A stretch of DNA of 64,000 nucleotides from OMPR01 sp965183835 (GCA_965183835.1 CBCYME010000010.1:248001-312000); one strand, 5' to 3'; positions 17,668-27,225 are shown, numbered from the stretch's first letter. Notes: generated by a model from the sequence alone, not told the origin. Numbers and translations are program-made.

Positions 17668-19896
17668 TCATTGCTTGGTACACCCTGCACGTCTGGGCGC
17701 ATGCACCAAAAGTCGCGATATCAGATCCGCGCGGCGCAGCGGCTTGCTCATGAAATCATTCATACCCGCCTGACGACAGGCCGTCTTGTCACTGCCAAAC
17801 GTATTGGCCGTCAACGCGATGATAATGGGCTGTTCCATAGGCGAGTCGCGAATAACGCGCGTGGCTTCCAACCCGCCCATAACCGGCATGGACATATCCA
17901 TAAAAATCAAATCCGGTTTGAAATCAGAGGCCATTTTCACCGTTTGTTGCCCATCATGCGAAAACTGTACGTCAACGGGAAGCGTGGCAAGAAACTTCTT
18001 AATCACCAATCGGTTAACCTTGTTATCCTCGGCCACCAAAATTTTCATCCCTTGCAAGGCACATAGGTTTGTAGAGCCAAGCTTTGCCCGGTTTTCATGC
18101 CACTCTGGCTCATCGTCTGCGACATGATCCACCGGCAGGGTCACCGTAAATTGCGATCCCTTACCCAGAAGCGACTGAACCCCAATTTCCCCGCCCATCA
18201 TCCGCGCCAGTTCCAGCGAAATCGTCAGGCCAAGCCCAGTTCCACCATAATGCCGGGTTGTCGCTGCGTCCGCTTGAGAGAACCGATCAAACACATGATT
18301 CAGCTTTTCTTCGGCAATGCCGATGCCGGTGTCTTCGACAACCAGCGTCAGGATGTATCCATTTTCCCAGCGATCCGCCGAGAGGGTAACGGTTACTTCG
18401 CCTTTCTGGGTAAATTTGATCGCGTTCCCAATCAGGTTCAGCAATACCTGCCGCAAGCGCCCGTCATCCCCTTTGACCTTATTGGGAATTGAGGGGATCG
18501 GATTAAAGGTAAGGGCCAGTCCCTTGGATTTTGCCTCTGGCCACATCAATCGTACTGTATCTTCGCAACACTGCCGCAGATCAAACTCCACCGGATCCAA
18601 TGCCATTTGATGAGCGTCCAATTTGGAGAGATCCAAAACATCATTGATGATCGTTAACAACGCCTTGGCGGAATTCTTGATTGTATCTGCGTAAACCCGC
18701 TGGTCCTTGTCCAGATCGGTTTCCAACAACAGATCCGTCATGCCAACAACCCCATTCATAGGGGTGCGGATTTCATGGCTCATGGTGGCCAAAAATTCTG
18801 CCTTGGTGCGGGCGCCATCCTCGGCCGCATCACGGGCCGCCTTTAGATCACGGGCGTAATTTCTGGCCTCGGTGACATCCCGCTCTACCGCCACTGACAT
18901 CTCAACATTCCCCGCCTCATCTAAAATTGGCACAAGGTTTGTTTCCATCCAAATGTCAGCGCCAGATTTGGTGACATTTTGAATTTCGCCGCGAAAGGGT
19001 TGACCGCTTTGGATTGCACTTTGGATGGCGGCAATTGTCACGGGGTCTGTCTGCGGCCCATTCAGCAGCTCACCCGGGCTTTGGCCCTGCGCCTCGCTGA
19101 GACAATAGCCTGTTATGCGAGTGAATGCCTCGTTCACCCAGGCAATTGTGCCATCGCCATTCGACACGATGACACTGTCATGCGCATTGCGTGCAACAAG
19201 GGAAAGCTGATGTGCCTCTTTTTGGTGTCGCACCAGCGCCAGGCTTTGTTTCGTCAAAGCCAGAGTCGTATCCCGATTACCGCGGAACCCCCAATTGACG
19301 AACTGTAGAAACATCATGACCATATAGGCCAACAGCACCGTTCCCACCGCATCAAGAATCCAAGTATTCAGGGCGGTTTCTGATCCAAAAAGGTCAATCA
19401 CATACAGCCCAACAGTCGTCAGCACATAAGTCACCAAACGCACCACAGCAGCGCGCCTGTGAAACGGCATCACCAACCCGGCATTGATTGCTGCGCCCGC
19501 TAAAAATGCCGTGGCAAATAGCGGTGTCACCCCACTGGCCGACCCAAACCAGGCAAGAGATACGCAAGCAGAAATCGTGCAGGCCTGCACGAATGCCGTT
19601 AACGTGCTGACAGCCCGCGCCCATTTACAGGATCGCCCTGCTTCAAGTCGCTTTAAGATCCAAAGCAGGCACACACAATCCAGCGCCTCGCCCAGCAACG
19701 CGAGGCCAACAGCGAGCAGCCCGATTTCCACTCCATTGGTCGCGCCGACAACAACACCACCAGTGAGCGTCAAAATCTGACGGCCAGCAAAGTGTCTGAC
19801 CCGGCCGCGTGCGTACCGCCGCAACAACCCATCCGGGCTGTAATGCCGTTCATAGTCCGCGAGCCCGTCGACGGTCGGCGAAGGAGTATCCCGCAT
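17668..19896 (-). CDS. membrane hybrid histidine kinase (PAS-HisKA-HATPase-REC)
   Basis: 742-residue two-component hybrid sensor. Residues about 40-205 carry roughly six hydrophobic segments forming a membrane sensor. A PAS domain follows at about 230-345 (VIVSNGDGTIAWVNEAF, then the PAC-like VAVERDVTEARN). HisKA carries His374 in FLATMSHEIRTPMNG. HATPase motifs are N box NLIGNAIKF (487-495), G1 DTGIGIA (522-528) and G2 GTGLGL (552-557). A C-terminal receiver has phospho-acceptor Asp667 in LIFMDMSMP. No separate response regulator or Hpt gene is adjacent, so its output partner is unknown. A small hairpin (AAGCAAT/ATTGCTT, 17660-17676) overlaps the stop codon. It is flanked by pncB and pncA. 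Confidence 0.93.
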   Translation of the reverse strand: MRDTPSPTVDGLADYERHYSPDGLLRRYARGRVRHFAGRQILTLTGGVVVGATNGVEIGLLAVGLALLGEALDCVCLLWILKRLEAGRSCKWARAVSTLTAFVQACTISACVSLAWFGSASGVTPLFATAFLAGAAINAGLVMPFHRRAAVVRLVTYVLTTVGLYVIDLFGSETALNTWILDAVGTVLLAYMVMMFLQFVNWGFRGNRDTTLALTKQSLALVRHQKEAHQLSLVARNAHDSVIVSNGDGTIAWVNEAFTRITGYCLSEAQGQSPGELLNGPQTDPVTIAAIQSAIQSGQPFRGEIQNVTKSGADIWMETNLVPILDEAGNVEMSVAVERDVTEARNYARDLKAARDAAEDGARTKAEFLATMSHEIRTPMNGVVGMTDLLLETDLDKDQRVYADTIKNSAKALLTIINDVLDLSKLDAHQMALDPVEFDLRQCCEDTVRLMWPEAKSKGLALTFNPIPSIPNKVKGDDGRLRQVLLNLIGNAIKFTQKGEVTVTLSADRWENGYILTLVVEDTGIGIAEEKLNHVFDRFSQADAATTRHYGGTGLGLTISLELARMMGGEIGVQSLLGKGSQFTVTLPVDHVADDEPEWHENRAKLGSTNLCALQGMKILVAEDNKVNRLVIKKFLATLPVDVQFSHDGQQTVKMASDFKPDLIFMDMSMPVMGGLEATRVIRDSPMEQPIIIALTANTFGSDKTACRQAGMNDFMSKPLRRADLISRLLVHAPRRAGCTKQ

Positions 19897-19970
19897 TATC
19901 GACCTTTGGGGTTATTAATTTCGATCCTGACAGTCTACGCCTCAGATGGTTAACAAACTGCAACCAAATA

Positions 19971-20564
19971 TCATATCAGCACCACGCCCGCATCACGCAT
20001 CGCCTGCTCTGCGATCGCCAATGACCCATCCATATCAATGGCCCGGCACGCTTTTGTATTCACTGTGACCTGATACCCAAGCTTTGCGGCATCCAACGCG
20101 GAAAACTGCACGCAGAAATCAGTTGCCAGCCCCACCATCGTCACCCGATCAACGCCACGGGTGCGCAAATACCCATCAAGCCCCGTCGGGGTGGTCTGAT
20201 CGTTTTCGAAAAACCCGGAATAGCTGTCGATGTGCGACCGGAACCCTTTGCGCAGAATCAGATCCCCATCTGTACGCAAATCCGCATGAAACGCCGCGCC
20301 CTCGGTACCCTGTTGGCAGTGATCCGGCCACAAAACCTGTGGGCCATAAGGCATTTCAATCATCTCAAACGGGGCTTTTCCCGCATGCGAGCTGGCAAAA
20401 GAAGAATGGCCCGCCGGGTGCCAATCCTGCGTCAGGATCACGGCATCGAACCCATCCATCATACCATTGATCAACGGTACGATGTCATCTCCGCCGGGCA
20501 CCGCCAGCGCACCTCCGGGGCAAAAATCATTCTGAACGTCGATGACTAGCAATGCATGGGTCAT
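19971..20564 (-). CDS. pncA: nicotinamidase
   Basis: Deamidates nicotinamide to nicotinate, feeding PncB. It has 197 residues of the cysteine-hydrolase (isochorismatase-like) fold. Catalytic Asp is in LLVIDVQNDFCPGGAL, Lys in LRKGFRSH, and Cys in ATDFCVQFSALDA. The metal-binding TQDWHPAGHSSFASSH segment is also present. I chose the internal ATG at 20564 because AGAGGAGAAAG precedes it on the minus strand and the protein then starts MTHALLVIDVQ, in register with the family. Divergent from trhO. Confidence 0.94.
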   Translation of the reverse strand: MTHALLVIDVQNDFCPGGALAVPGGDDIVPLINGMMDGFDAVILTQDWHPAGHSSFASSHAGKAPFEMIEMPYGPQVLWPDHCQQGTEGAAFHADLRTDGDLILRKGFRSHIDSYSGFFENDQTTPTGLDGYLRTRGVDRVTMVGLATDFCVQFSALDAAKLGYQVTVNTKACRAIDMDGSLAIAEQAMRDAGVVLI

Positions 20565-20661
20565 GCTCTTTCTCCTCTGGTATAATATGCCTAGGCAGAC
20601 CACCGCCCCGCGTCAATCCGGGCTCTTGCACCGCCCCAAACACAGGATTAAACCGCCGCAC

Positions 20662-21567
20662 ATGTTTACCATCGCTGCGCTCTATCATTTCACCCAGTTC
20701 CCTGATCCTGCTGCCATTCAGCCGGCCCTGCTTGACCTGTGTCAGGCACAATCCGTTAGGGGCACGTTGTTGCTGGCCAAAGAGGGCATCAACGGCACCA
20801 TCGCAGGCCCCCGTGCGGGCATCGATGCTGTGCTTGCGCATATTCGCGCATTGCCCGGTTGTTCCGATCTGGAGTGGAAAGAAGCCACCGCCACAGACGC
20901 CCCATTCGGCAAGATGAAAGTCCGTCTCAAGAAAGAGATCGTGACCATGGGCCAACCTGACATCGACCCCAAGGCGCGTGTCGGCAACTATGTCGAACCC
21001 GAAGAGTGGAACGATCTGATCCGGTCAGACGACGTGGTCGTGATCGACACCCGCAATGATTACGAAGTTGCGATTGGCACGTTCGAGGGTGCAATCGACC
21101 CCGAAACCGCGACGTTCCGCGAATTCCCCACGTGGTGGGAAGACAACAAAGACCGGTTTCACAACAAACGCGTGGCGATGTTCTGCACCGGGGGCATCCG
21201 ATGCGAGAAATCCACCAACTTTCTGCTGGGGCAAGGCGTAGATGACGTCTACCATCTCAAAGGTGGAATCTTGCGCTATCTCGAAGAAATGCCCGCAGAT
21301 GACAGCACGTGGGAAGGCGAGTGTTTTGTCTTTGATAACCGCGTGTCCGTTGGTCATGGTTTGGTCGAAGGTCCGCACGAGCTGTGCCATGGCTGCCGCC
21401 GCCCAATCCTGCCTGCGGACAAAGAGCGCGCTGAATTCGAACACGGTGTTTCCTGTCACCAGTGCATTGATGAGAGCACCGAACAGGACAAAATGCGGTT
21501 CCGTGAGCGTCAGAAGCAAATCGTGCTCGCCCGCGCCCGCGGCGAAGAACATTTTCGCATTTCCTGA
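20662..21567 (+). CDS. trhO: tRNA uridine(34) hydroxylase, rhodanese-related
   Basis: Oxygen-dependent hydroxylation of tRNA uridine 34, a step in 5-alkoxyuridine formation (TrhO/YceA family). The 301-residue form starting MFTIAALYHF matches the family. It has an N-terminal acylphosphatase-like domain (LAKEGINGTIAG), then a rhodanese domain (VVVIDTRNDYEVAIGTFEGA) with active-site Cys in FCTGGIRCEKS. The C-terminal zinc-like cysteines CHGCRRP and CHQC are present. ATG 20662 is preferred over upstream in-frame starts because these add a non-family extension overlapping pncA. Confidence 0.9.
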   Translation: MFTIAALYHFTQFPDPAAIQPALLDLCQAQSVRGTLLLAKEGINGTIAGPRAGIDAVLAHIRALPGCSDLEWKEATATDAPFGKMKVRLKKEIVTMGQPDIDPKARVGNYVEPEEWNDLIRSDDVVVIDTRNDYEVAIGTFEGAIDPETATFREFPTWWEDNKDRFHNKRVAMFCTGGIRCEKSTNFLLGQGVDDVYHLKGGILRYLEEMPADDSTWEGECFVFDNRVSVGHGLVEGPHELCHGCRRPILPADKERAEFEHGVSCHQCIDESTEQDKMRFRERQKQIVLARARGEEHFRIS

Positions 21568-21595
21568 TCTGACCCAGACCAAATTCCAAGGCATC

Positions 21596-21624
21596 AACCC
21601 GGCGCTTCACGTCGGGTTGTTTTG
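21596..21624 (+). terminator. Rho-independent terminator after trhO
   Basis: Stem AACCCGGCG (21596-21604) and CGTCGGGTT (21610-21618), nine pairs including one G-U, loop CTTCA, followed by GTTTTG. It lies 29 bases after the trhO stop. Confidence 0.65.
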
Positions 21625-21652
21625 TGTATGGGGCGTGGGCAGGCAGGGCGCG

Positions 21653-22744
21653 CTATGCCCCGCGATTGACCGCAATCAAATGGTTGTCCCACGCTACATC
21701 AGACTGCCACAAACGGGTGGCCTGCTGGTGGACCTGAAACACCTCTCCGGTCCCGGCTGAGGCGACCAGCGCGTCGCCCAGAACGCCCAATCCACAGACG
21801 TCGTCCAGCTCTAGCTTACCGGTCACCTGTCGAGCCGCCACATCGAACAGCTGCACACGGTTTCCGCGCGGTGAAGACACCGCCAATCGCTGGCCTTTGC
21901 CCCAAAACACAACGCTGCCGCCGTAGCCCTTCATCGTCAGGGCCTCGGCCCGGGGCACCGACATCAGCTCGGGCGTTTGTCCGCGCTGATGCACCCCCAA
22001 TACGGGCCGCCCTGCACTCAGATCGCCCTGCCATTGCATCGCAAATGCCACCAAACCGTCCGAACGCACGTCCAGATGGCGAATCGAGTTCAACCGATCC
22101 TCGTCTGCTAAGGTAACTTGTTCCTGAACATCGCCTTGCAGGGACACATACGACAGGTTCGGCTCCATCGTCGGCAGGTTCAACTTGGCGCGCCCACTGT
22201 CTGGGTGCGTTTCAATGCCGCCATTGGCAACCACCAGGGTTTGACCATCTGGCATCAGTCGCACGTCATGCGGACCAACACCGCCTGAACTGACCTCACC
22301 AACGCGGGCATATCCCGCTGTGACGTCCCAAACGCCCAAACGCCCCTGCCCGGCGTCATACTCATTTTCCGTGGTAAACAAGGTGTCGCCTTGCTTGGAA
22401 AACACCCCATGACCATAGAAATGGCGCCCCGCCGGGGCCTCTAATCGGGTCACTTCACGCCCGGTGACACAGTCCAACACAATCGCAAACCGCCCCGGAC
22501 GACGGGCAAAGGCCACCGCCTGTGGGCGATGCGGATGTGCCGCTGCGGCGTGCCCGCGCGACGGCAATGGGATCTCAAACACCGGTTGCCCGTCCTGACC
22601 CAAGCCAAACACCGCATAGCCCCCGTCAGGCGCGCGGCCCGCCGATAGAAACGCTGGCGACCCGGCGTCCGCCCAGCTCAGCCGCGGGCACGCCCCGGCT
22701 GCAACAAGTCCTGCGATAAACCCGCGGCGTGATGTCATGCTCAA
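21653..22744 (-). CDS. DUF1513 domain-containing protein, exported
   Basis: 363-residue protein of the DUF1513 family, a beta-propeller-like periplasmic protein of unknown biochemical role that is regularly encoded with imelysins and di-heme oxidoreductases in iron loci. The N-terminus MSMTSRRGFIAGLVAAG looks like a twin-arginine signal (SRRGF). YGHGVFSKQGDTLFTTENEYD and GVGPHDVRLMPDGQTLVVANGGIETHP are recognisable family segments. It is the last gene of the leftward iron operon; its start overlaps the imelysin stop by four bases. Confidence 0.88.
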   Translation of the reverse strand: MSMTSRRGFIAGLVAAGACPRLSWADAGSPAFLSAGRAPDGGYAVFGLGQDGQPVFEIPLPSRGHAAAAHPHRPQAVAFARRPGRFAIVLDCVTGREVTRLEAPAGRHFYGHGVFSKQGDTLFTTENEYDAGQGRLGVWDVTAGYARVGEVSSGGVGPHDVRLMPDGQTLVVANGGIETHPDSGRAKLNLPTMEPNLSYVSLQGDVQEQVTLADEDRLNSIRHLDVRSDGLVAFAMQWQGDLSAGRPVLGVHQRGQTPELMSVPRAEALTMKGYGGSVVFWGKGQRLAVSSPRGNRVQLFDVAARQVTGKLELDDVCGLGVLGDALVASAGTGEVFQVHQQATRLWQSDVAWDNHLIAVNRGA

Positions 22745-23742
22745 TCGCCATCCAAGGAATTAAAGCCGCCGGACACCCCCAACATCGGCCCAAGGGCCCC
22801 CGTCGACACCGCACGAATGTCATTCACCGTGCGTTGCAACACCTCAACCCGAAACCGGCCACTCGGGTCTGACACCCCGGCAAAGCGCGGATCGTGCAGA
22901 CCTTTGGCCTCGGCCAAGGCGATGTCAAAACGCGACCCCAACTGCCCTTCGACCCCAGGTTCAGCTTTCGCCAATTGCATCGCAAGACGCTCCAGCGCCT
23001 CCAGCGACAGGGTCACATTGTGTAACGACCGGTCTGATCGCCAAGCCTCGGCGCGTTTTGGGCGCGGGGCATCATACGTCCCCAAAGGGCGCCCCAACCG
23101 CATATCTGCGGTGATCTGCAAGCCTGTGTTCAACGCCTTGAAAAACTCCTGCGCGACTTCGGCCTCTGATTGGTACACACCGCCCTCGATTGGGTTGCGC
23201 ATCAGTTCTGCATACCGTCTGTGCCAATCTGCGGCCAACTCTTGCGCCGTCACCGAAATATCGGCAGCCACGGCCTGCACCAGTGCGCAATGATAGGTCG
23301 CACTGCCCGCTGTGCTGATCGCCGCATCATACAACAAAAATTCCATCGCATAGAGCCCGCGCCCCGCGATAGAGACTGTTGCAAAGCTCTCAGCGGTCTC
23401 AACAACCGGGTCTTGGGATGCAATCAGCCCAGTCAACGCGCGTGGGGTCTTGCCCCGGCTGTCCGGCCAAAATGCAAGCGCAAAGCCACGGTTTTCTACC
23501 TCAGTCGGACCAAACCGGAAATGACTGACCGCAGTCCAGGCATCCAATGTTTCCCCAAAGGCAGCGCGCAAAGGCTTGGACTCGGCCCGGCAATCCGCTT
23601 GCGCCGCCTCATCCAACGCCTGTCCGCTGATCGCGAGCTGATCAAATCCCGGCAGCACAATGTCATCCAGAATGGTATCCGCAAGATCCGCATGCGCGGC
23701 CGATGTGGCCAGCGCCAAAACCAAGGTTGAAATTCGCAACAT
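22741..23742 (-). CDS. imelysin family protein (second copy)
   Basis: 333-residue exported protein (signal peptide about 1-18) of the imelysin/IrpA/EfeO-like family, linked to iron acquisition. The usual GxHxxE signature is altered: the corresponding residues 129-134 read GLYAME, with Tyr131 in place of His. This suggests that it does not bind metal in the same way as the other imelysin at 27242-28504. Family segments WTAVSHFRFGP and AFWPDSRGKTPRAL are present. It starts directly after the di-heme oxidoreductase and overlaps the DUF1513 gene by four bases. Confidence 0.88.
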   Translation of the reverse strand: MLRISTLVLALATSAAHADLADTILDDIVLPGFDQLAISGQALDEAAQADCRAESKPLRAAFGETLDAWTAVSHFRFGPTEVENRGFALAFWPDSRGKTPRALTGLIASQDPVVETAESFATVSIAGRGLYAMEFLLYDAAISTAGSATYHCALVQAVAADISVTAQELAADWHRRYAELMRNPIEGGVYQSEAEVAQEFFKALNTGLQITADMRLGRPLGTYDAPRPKRAEAWRSDRSLHNVTLSLEALERLAMQLAKAEPGVEGQLGSRFDIALAEAKGLHDPRFAGVSDPSGRFRVEVLQRTVNDIRAVSTGALGPMLGVSGGFNSLDGD

Positions 23743-25270
23743 TCAAAGACTCTCCAAAAATCGAATAAGGGCTGCACGGTCCACTTTTGACATCTGGACC
23801 ACAGCGTCCCGTTGATCCGCCGCCTCACCGCCATGCCACAACACCGCCTCGAGCAACGAACGGGCGCGACCATCATGCAGGAATTGCGTATGACCGCTGA
23901 CTTGTTCAGTCAGCCCGATCCCCCCACAGCGGTGGCGTGCGCCATTCCTGACCCGTGGCACGGGCTTCGGGGCGATTATCTGCCAACCCCTCGCCCATAT
24001 CGTGCAACAGCATATCGCTATAGGGCCAAATCAGCTGAAAACTTTGCTCAGGCTGATCCGCCAAACGATGGGTGACAAACTTTGGCGTGTGACAGCTGAC
24101 ACACCCTGTTTCGTAAAAGATCCGCTTTCCCTGCAAGACCTCTGGGTCCTCAACATCGCGCCGCGCGGGGACGGCCAAATTGCGGCTGTAAAAGGTCACC
24201 AAATCCATGCCCACCGCATCGACTTCTTGGCCGCGCACATCATCATCACCATGTGGGGCGGCCTGACAGTCCGCCTGCGCCTCGGTGCAGTCCCCCCATG
24301 CCAAGGGATACAGCGGGGTCGAAATCCCGATGTCGCCGCTAAACGCCGCTGACGATTGATCGTTCACCGTGGGCGATCCAGCCTTTAGCCCAAACCGGCC
24401 CAACATCGGTTGGTCGAATTCGCGGGACCAGACAATATTTGCCCGCCCCGATATGCCATCCCCGTCCTCATCATTCGGGTCCGCGCCTTGCAGAATGTCA
24501 GCGGCAGGAATCGCCTCTAACAACCCCAAACCAATCATCTGCGGTGCAACGCGAGGGCTTAGCATTGCGTCGGCTTGCATCGGGCCATAGCCCAGATCCA
24601 GCGCGCGATAGGTTGGCTGCCGCAACGACGCGGTTTCCCCACCCGAAAGCGCCACCGCAATCTCTTCATATTGAATATCCAACCGGTATTCTGCCGCATG
24701 ACCGGGCAACGAAAAATCCTGAAGTTGCCCGCCATACGTGGGCTCTGGTTGGGTCGCCAGATAGTCTTTGATCTCGGCCATCCCCTTCCCGCCGGGCACA
24801 GACACCCGCAGAAACATCGAGACCGAACTATCATCCGGACCATTTGGCGGATGACCGCGCCCGTCCTTGATATGGCACCTCTGGCAAGACCGCGCATTGT
24901 ACAGCGGCCCCAATCCATCCGACGCCAAAGTCGACGAAGGCGAAGACACCCACAGCTTTTTGAACAATCCATTGCCCAGCTTGAAATCAAGCTCGCGCTC
25001 GAATTCCATATTGCCAGAGGGTTGCGAAAACGCATCCGCATTGGACCGCACGCGCACGGTTGCCGCCCCGGCTGATTTCCCCTCAAACGTTTCGGCTTGG
25101 GTAAAATCACCGGTCGGTACCGTGACATCACGGATCCGCGCGGTTTCTGCTTGGGTTCTTGGTAAGGTATCAAGATGCGGGTCACTCAGGTCGCCCGCAA
25201 TTGCGGTGGTCGCTGTGCTTACAGCAACCACCCAAGCCAGTTTATTCGGCTTCGTCCATTTTGACCGCAT
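23743..25270 (-). pseudogene. di-heme oxidoreductase (DUF1111), frameshifted
   Basis: Cytochrome-c-like di-heme protein typical of imelysin operons, probably a periplasmic electron-transfer partner in iron uptake. Signal peptide about 1-26; haem motifs CQRCH (129-133) and CVSCH (390-394). The frame read from 25270 ends prematurely after EWRTPPLWG near 23910, while the family's C-terminal continuation (IGLTEQVSGHTQFLHDGRA...) is intact in another frame down to 23743. Removing one C from the six-C run at 23920-23925 joins the two into a 508-residue protein of normal length. A sequencing error is likely. The start is uncertain: ATG 25270 (or 25282) overlaps the end of bfr, but gives a plausible signal peptide. 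Confidence 0.85.
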
Positions 25271-25727
25271 TGAGATGCGCATAGTTTTCAGGCCCAACCC
25301 GATCATGGAGTTCCAACTGCGTTTCAAGAAAATCGATGTGACCTTCTTCATCCGCAATCAGCGTTTCAAACAGCTTCATCGTGACGTAATCGCCCACTGT
25401 GCTGCAATGTTCCCGCGCCTCAATATAGAGCGCACGCGCATCTTGTTCTGCAGCCAAATCGCATTCCAACGTCTCCTTGGGTGTCTGCCCAATCCGCAGC
25501 GAATCCAATTTCTGCAGGTTCGGGTGACCCTCAAGGAAAATGATCCGTTCGATCAGTTTGTCCGCGTGTTCCATTTCTTCAATGGATTCTTCGCGGCTTT
25601 TCTTGGCCATATGAATAAGGCCCCAATCCTCTTGCAAGCGGTAGTGCAACCAATATTGGCTGACCGCTGTCAGCTCATGGCGCAGCGACTTGTTGAGGTA
25701 CTCGATGACCTTGGGATCGCCCTTCAT
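25242..25727 (-). CDS. bfr: bacterioferritin
   Basis: Iron-storage 24-mer subunit with ferroxidase centre and shared haem; 161 residues. The N-terminus MKGDPKVIEYLNKSLRHELTAVSQYWLHYRL supplies the first ferroxidase Glu. SREESIEEMEHADKLIERI and the C-terminal IADEEGHIDFLETQLEL supply the other carboxylates and His. The haem-ligand Met in this family lies near residue 52; a Met is present in EEMEHADK. ATG 25727 has AGGAGAGAAG upstream on the minus strand. It lies within the bfd reading frame end and precedes the di-heme oxidoreductase gene. Confidence 0.95.
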   Translation of the reverse strand: MKGDPKVIEYLNKSLRHELTAVSQYWLHYRLQEDWGLIHMAKKSREESIEEMEHADKLIERIIFLEGHPNLQKLDSLRIGQTPKETLECDLAAEQDARALYIEAREHCSTVGDYVTMKLFETLIADEEGHIDFLETQLELHDRVGPENYAHLNAVKMDEAE

Positions 25728-25968
25728 GTCTTCTCTCCTGTGTTGCTCCGGCTCGCAAAGAGCGGAGGTGCATTGGAACTTCGAGGTTATCACTCGCGCG
25801 CATGGTGTCCAGAAACAGCGGCATACATCCGCCACAATCAGCCGACTTGCCCAGCGCGTGATAGATTTTTCCAGGTGTGATGATCGTTTCGGGATCCGAC
25901 GCGCGCATCCAATCGATGGCAGCGCGGATCTCGTGATCCGTGATATTGGTACAATGGCAAACGATCAT
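25675..25968 (-). CDS. bfd: bacterioferritin-associated ferredoxin
   Basis: [2Fe-2S] protein that in other bacteria reduces bacterioferritin to release iron. The fer2_BFD cysteines are Cys4 and Cys6 (MIVCHCTN) and Cys45 and Cys48 (ADCGGCMP). The core of about 65 residues is followed by a low-similarity basic tail, because the reading frame runs 53 bases into bfr before stopping; the total is 97 residues. Such a long overlap is unusual but forces coupling with bfr. No other start fits. Confidence 0.9.
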   Translation of the reverse strand: MIVCHCTNITDHEIRAAIDWMRASDPETIITPGKIYHALGKSADCGGCMPLFLDTMRASDNLEVPMHLRSLRAGATQERRHEGRSQGHRVPQQVAAP

Positions 25969-25998
25969 CTGGGCGTATCCTGGCGCTCGTCACATATT

Positions 25999-26016
25999 CC
26001 TGACTATATTGATCGG
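25999..26016. promoter_or_regulatory. imperfect iron-box-like site upstream of bfd
   Basis: CCTGA, nine bases, then TCGG, i.e. TGA-N9-TCG, one base away from the TGA-N9-TCA pattern that is perfect at 28577-28595. It lies about 35 bases upstream of the bfd start. Weak evidence, supported mainly by the function of the gene. Confidence 0.3.
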
Positions 26017-26080
26017 ATACTTAGTGAATTTCCAGTCAGAGTCCAGTCCACACCTGCCTTTTCCAACAAAAACTATCGGA

Positions 26081-26109
26081 AATAAAAAAGGGCCGCAAAA
26101 CTGCGGCCC
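26081..26109 (-). terminator. Rho-independent terminator after porin
   Basis: On the minus strand, stem GGGCCGCA (26109-26102) pairs with TGCGGCCC (26097-26090) and is followed by TTTTTTATT. It lies 56 bases past the porin stop and separates the imelysin-porin pair from bfd-bfr. Confidence 0.85.
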
Positions 26110-26164
26110 AAGTCAAAGGAGCCTCGATCAGGAAAAGACGCAACCAAGGGAAGTTTGGCCGGGC

Positions 26165-27175
26165 TTAGCTGCCCAGCGCGATTTCAAAGTTCACACCCAG
26201 AACATGATCCGTCACCGCGCCTTCTTTGACCTGCGCCAATGCGCCACCAATCAAATACCGCTCACCGAATTCATATTCCGCGCCAATCGACAGCACCTCT
26301 GTCTTTTCACGGTTGGTGATATCACGCACCGCATAGGTGCCCGACAGCGTGACCTCTCCGATCGCATAGGCCGCATTCAACGTCGCATAGGTCGCCTTGT
26401 CTGCCGTGCCTTCAAAGCCTTCAAACTGTGCGAATTCGGCAAAGGCATCCAACGGCAGGTTGGCAAATGAATGCTGCACACTGGCCACAACGCCTGTCTC
26501 ATCTTTGACATCGCCAATGCCGGCGCTCAGACGCCGCACGCCCAGACGCACTTCGGTATCATCAAAGCCTTTGACCCAGGTGACAGAGCCGTTGTTCAGC
26601 TTGCCTGTGTTTCCGGCGCCACCGGCTGCGGTGGTGTTTTGCGGACGGCGGAACCCAACGGATTTGCTCAGCGACGTATCATCGGCAAAGAACAGACCAA
26701 AGTGCAACGCACCCGCATCGCCCAGTTCTACTTCGGCCAAACCACCTAGCTGTTCGGTCAGCTCATAGTCTTCGGCCAGATCCGTAGCAAAATAGCCCGC
26801 TGTCGCATCCCAAGCGATACCAAAGACCGGCGAAACCTTACCAACAGCAAAAGTGGCGTGCTGTGTTGAAATGGTGAATCCCAGCTCTTTGACGTACAGA
26901 CCCCAGTCAGTGAAATGCTTGTCCGTTGGTGTCGCGTCATTCAGGTTTTCACCAGTCAAAGCCCCAAAAACACCAAAGGTCTCATTGAACTGATAGGCGG
27001 CGCTCAAGTCCAAAGTAGCGCCCGTTGCGCCGAACTCTTTGGTGGGATCATCCGATTTGAATGTGTTGTCGTGGGTGAATTCCAGGGACCCTTCCCATGT
27101 GAATTCCTGTGCTTGCGCGGCGGTCGCAACAAATGGCGCAGCGCATACCAGCGCCGCGATCAGCTTCGTGTTCAT
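26165..27175 (-). CDS. outer-membrane porin-like protein
   Basis: 336-residue exported beta-barrel candidate. The signal peptide is 1-22 (ends in AQA). Alternating hydrophobic/polar strands, many aromatic-flanked turns and a short C-terminal strand ending GVNFEIALGS fit alphaproteobacterial trimeric porins, although the usual C-terminal Phe/Trp is absent. It lies downstream of the imelysin gene on the same strand with a 66-base gap, so it may be an iron-regulated outer-membrane channel; that role is an inference. Confidence 0.78.
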   Translation of the reverse strand: MNTKLIAALVCAAPFVATAAQAQEFTWEGSLEFTHDNTFKSDDPTKEFGATGATLDLSAAYQFNETFGVFGALTGENLNDATPTDKHFTDWGLYVKELGFTISTQHATFAVGKVSPVFGIAWDATAGYFATDLAEDYELTEQLGGLAEVELGDAGALHFGLFFADDTSLSKSVGFRRPQNTTAAGGAGNTGKLNNGSVTWVKGFDDTEVRLGVRRLSAGIGDVKDETGVVASVQHSFANLPLDAFAEFAQFEGFEGTADKATYATLNAAYAIGEVTLSGTYAVRDITNREKTEVLSIGAEYEFGERYLIGGALAQVKEGAVTDHVLGVNFEIALGS

Positions 27176-27225
27176 AGTTCTACTTTCTTAAGGGAAACGT
27201 TTGGCTGACCGAGGTACTGACTGAA

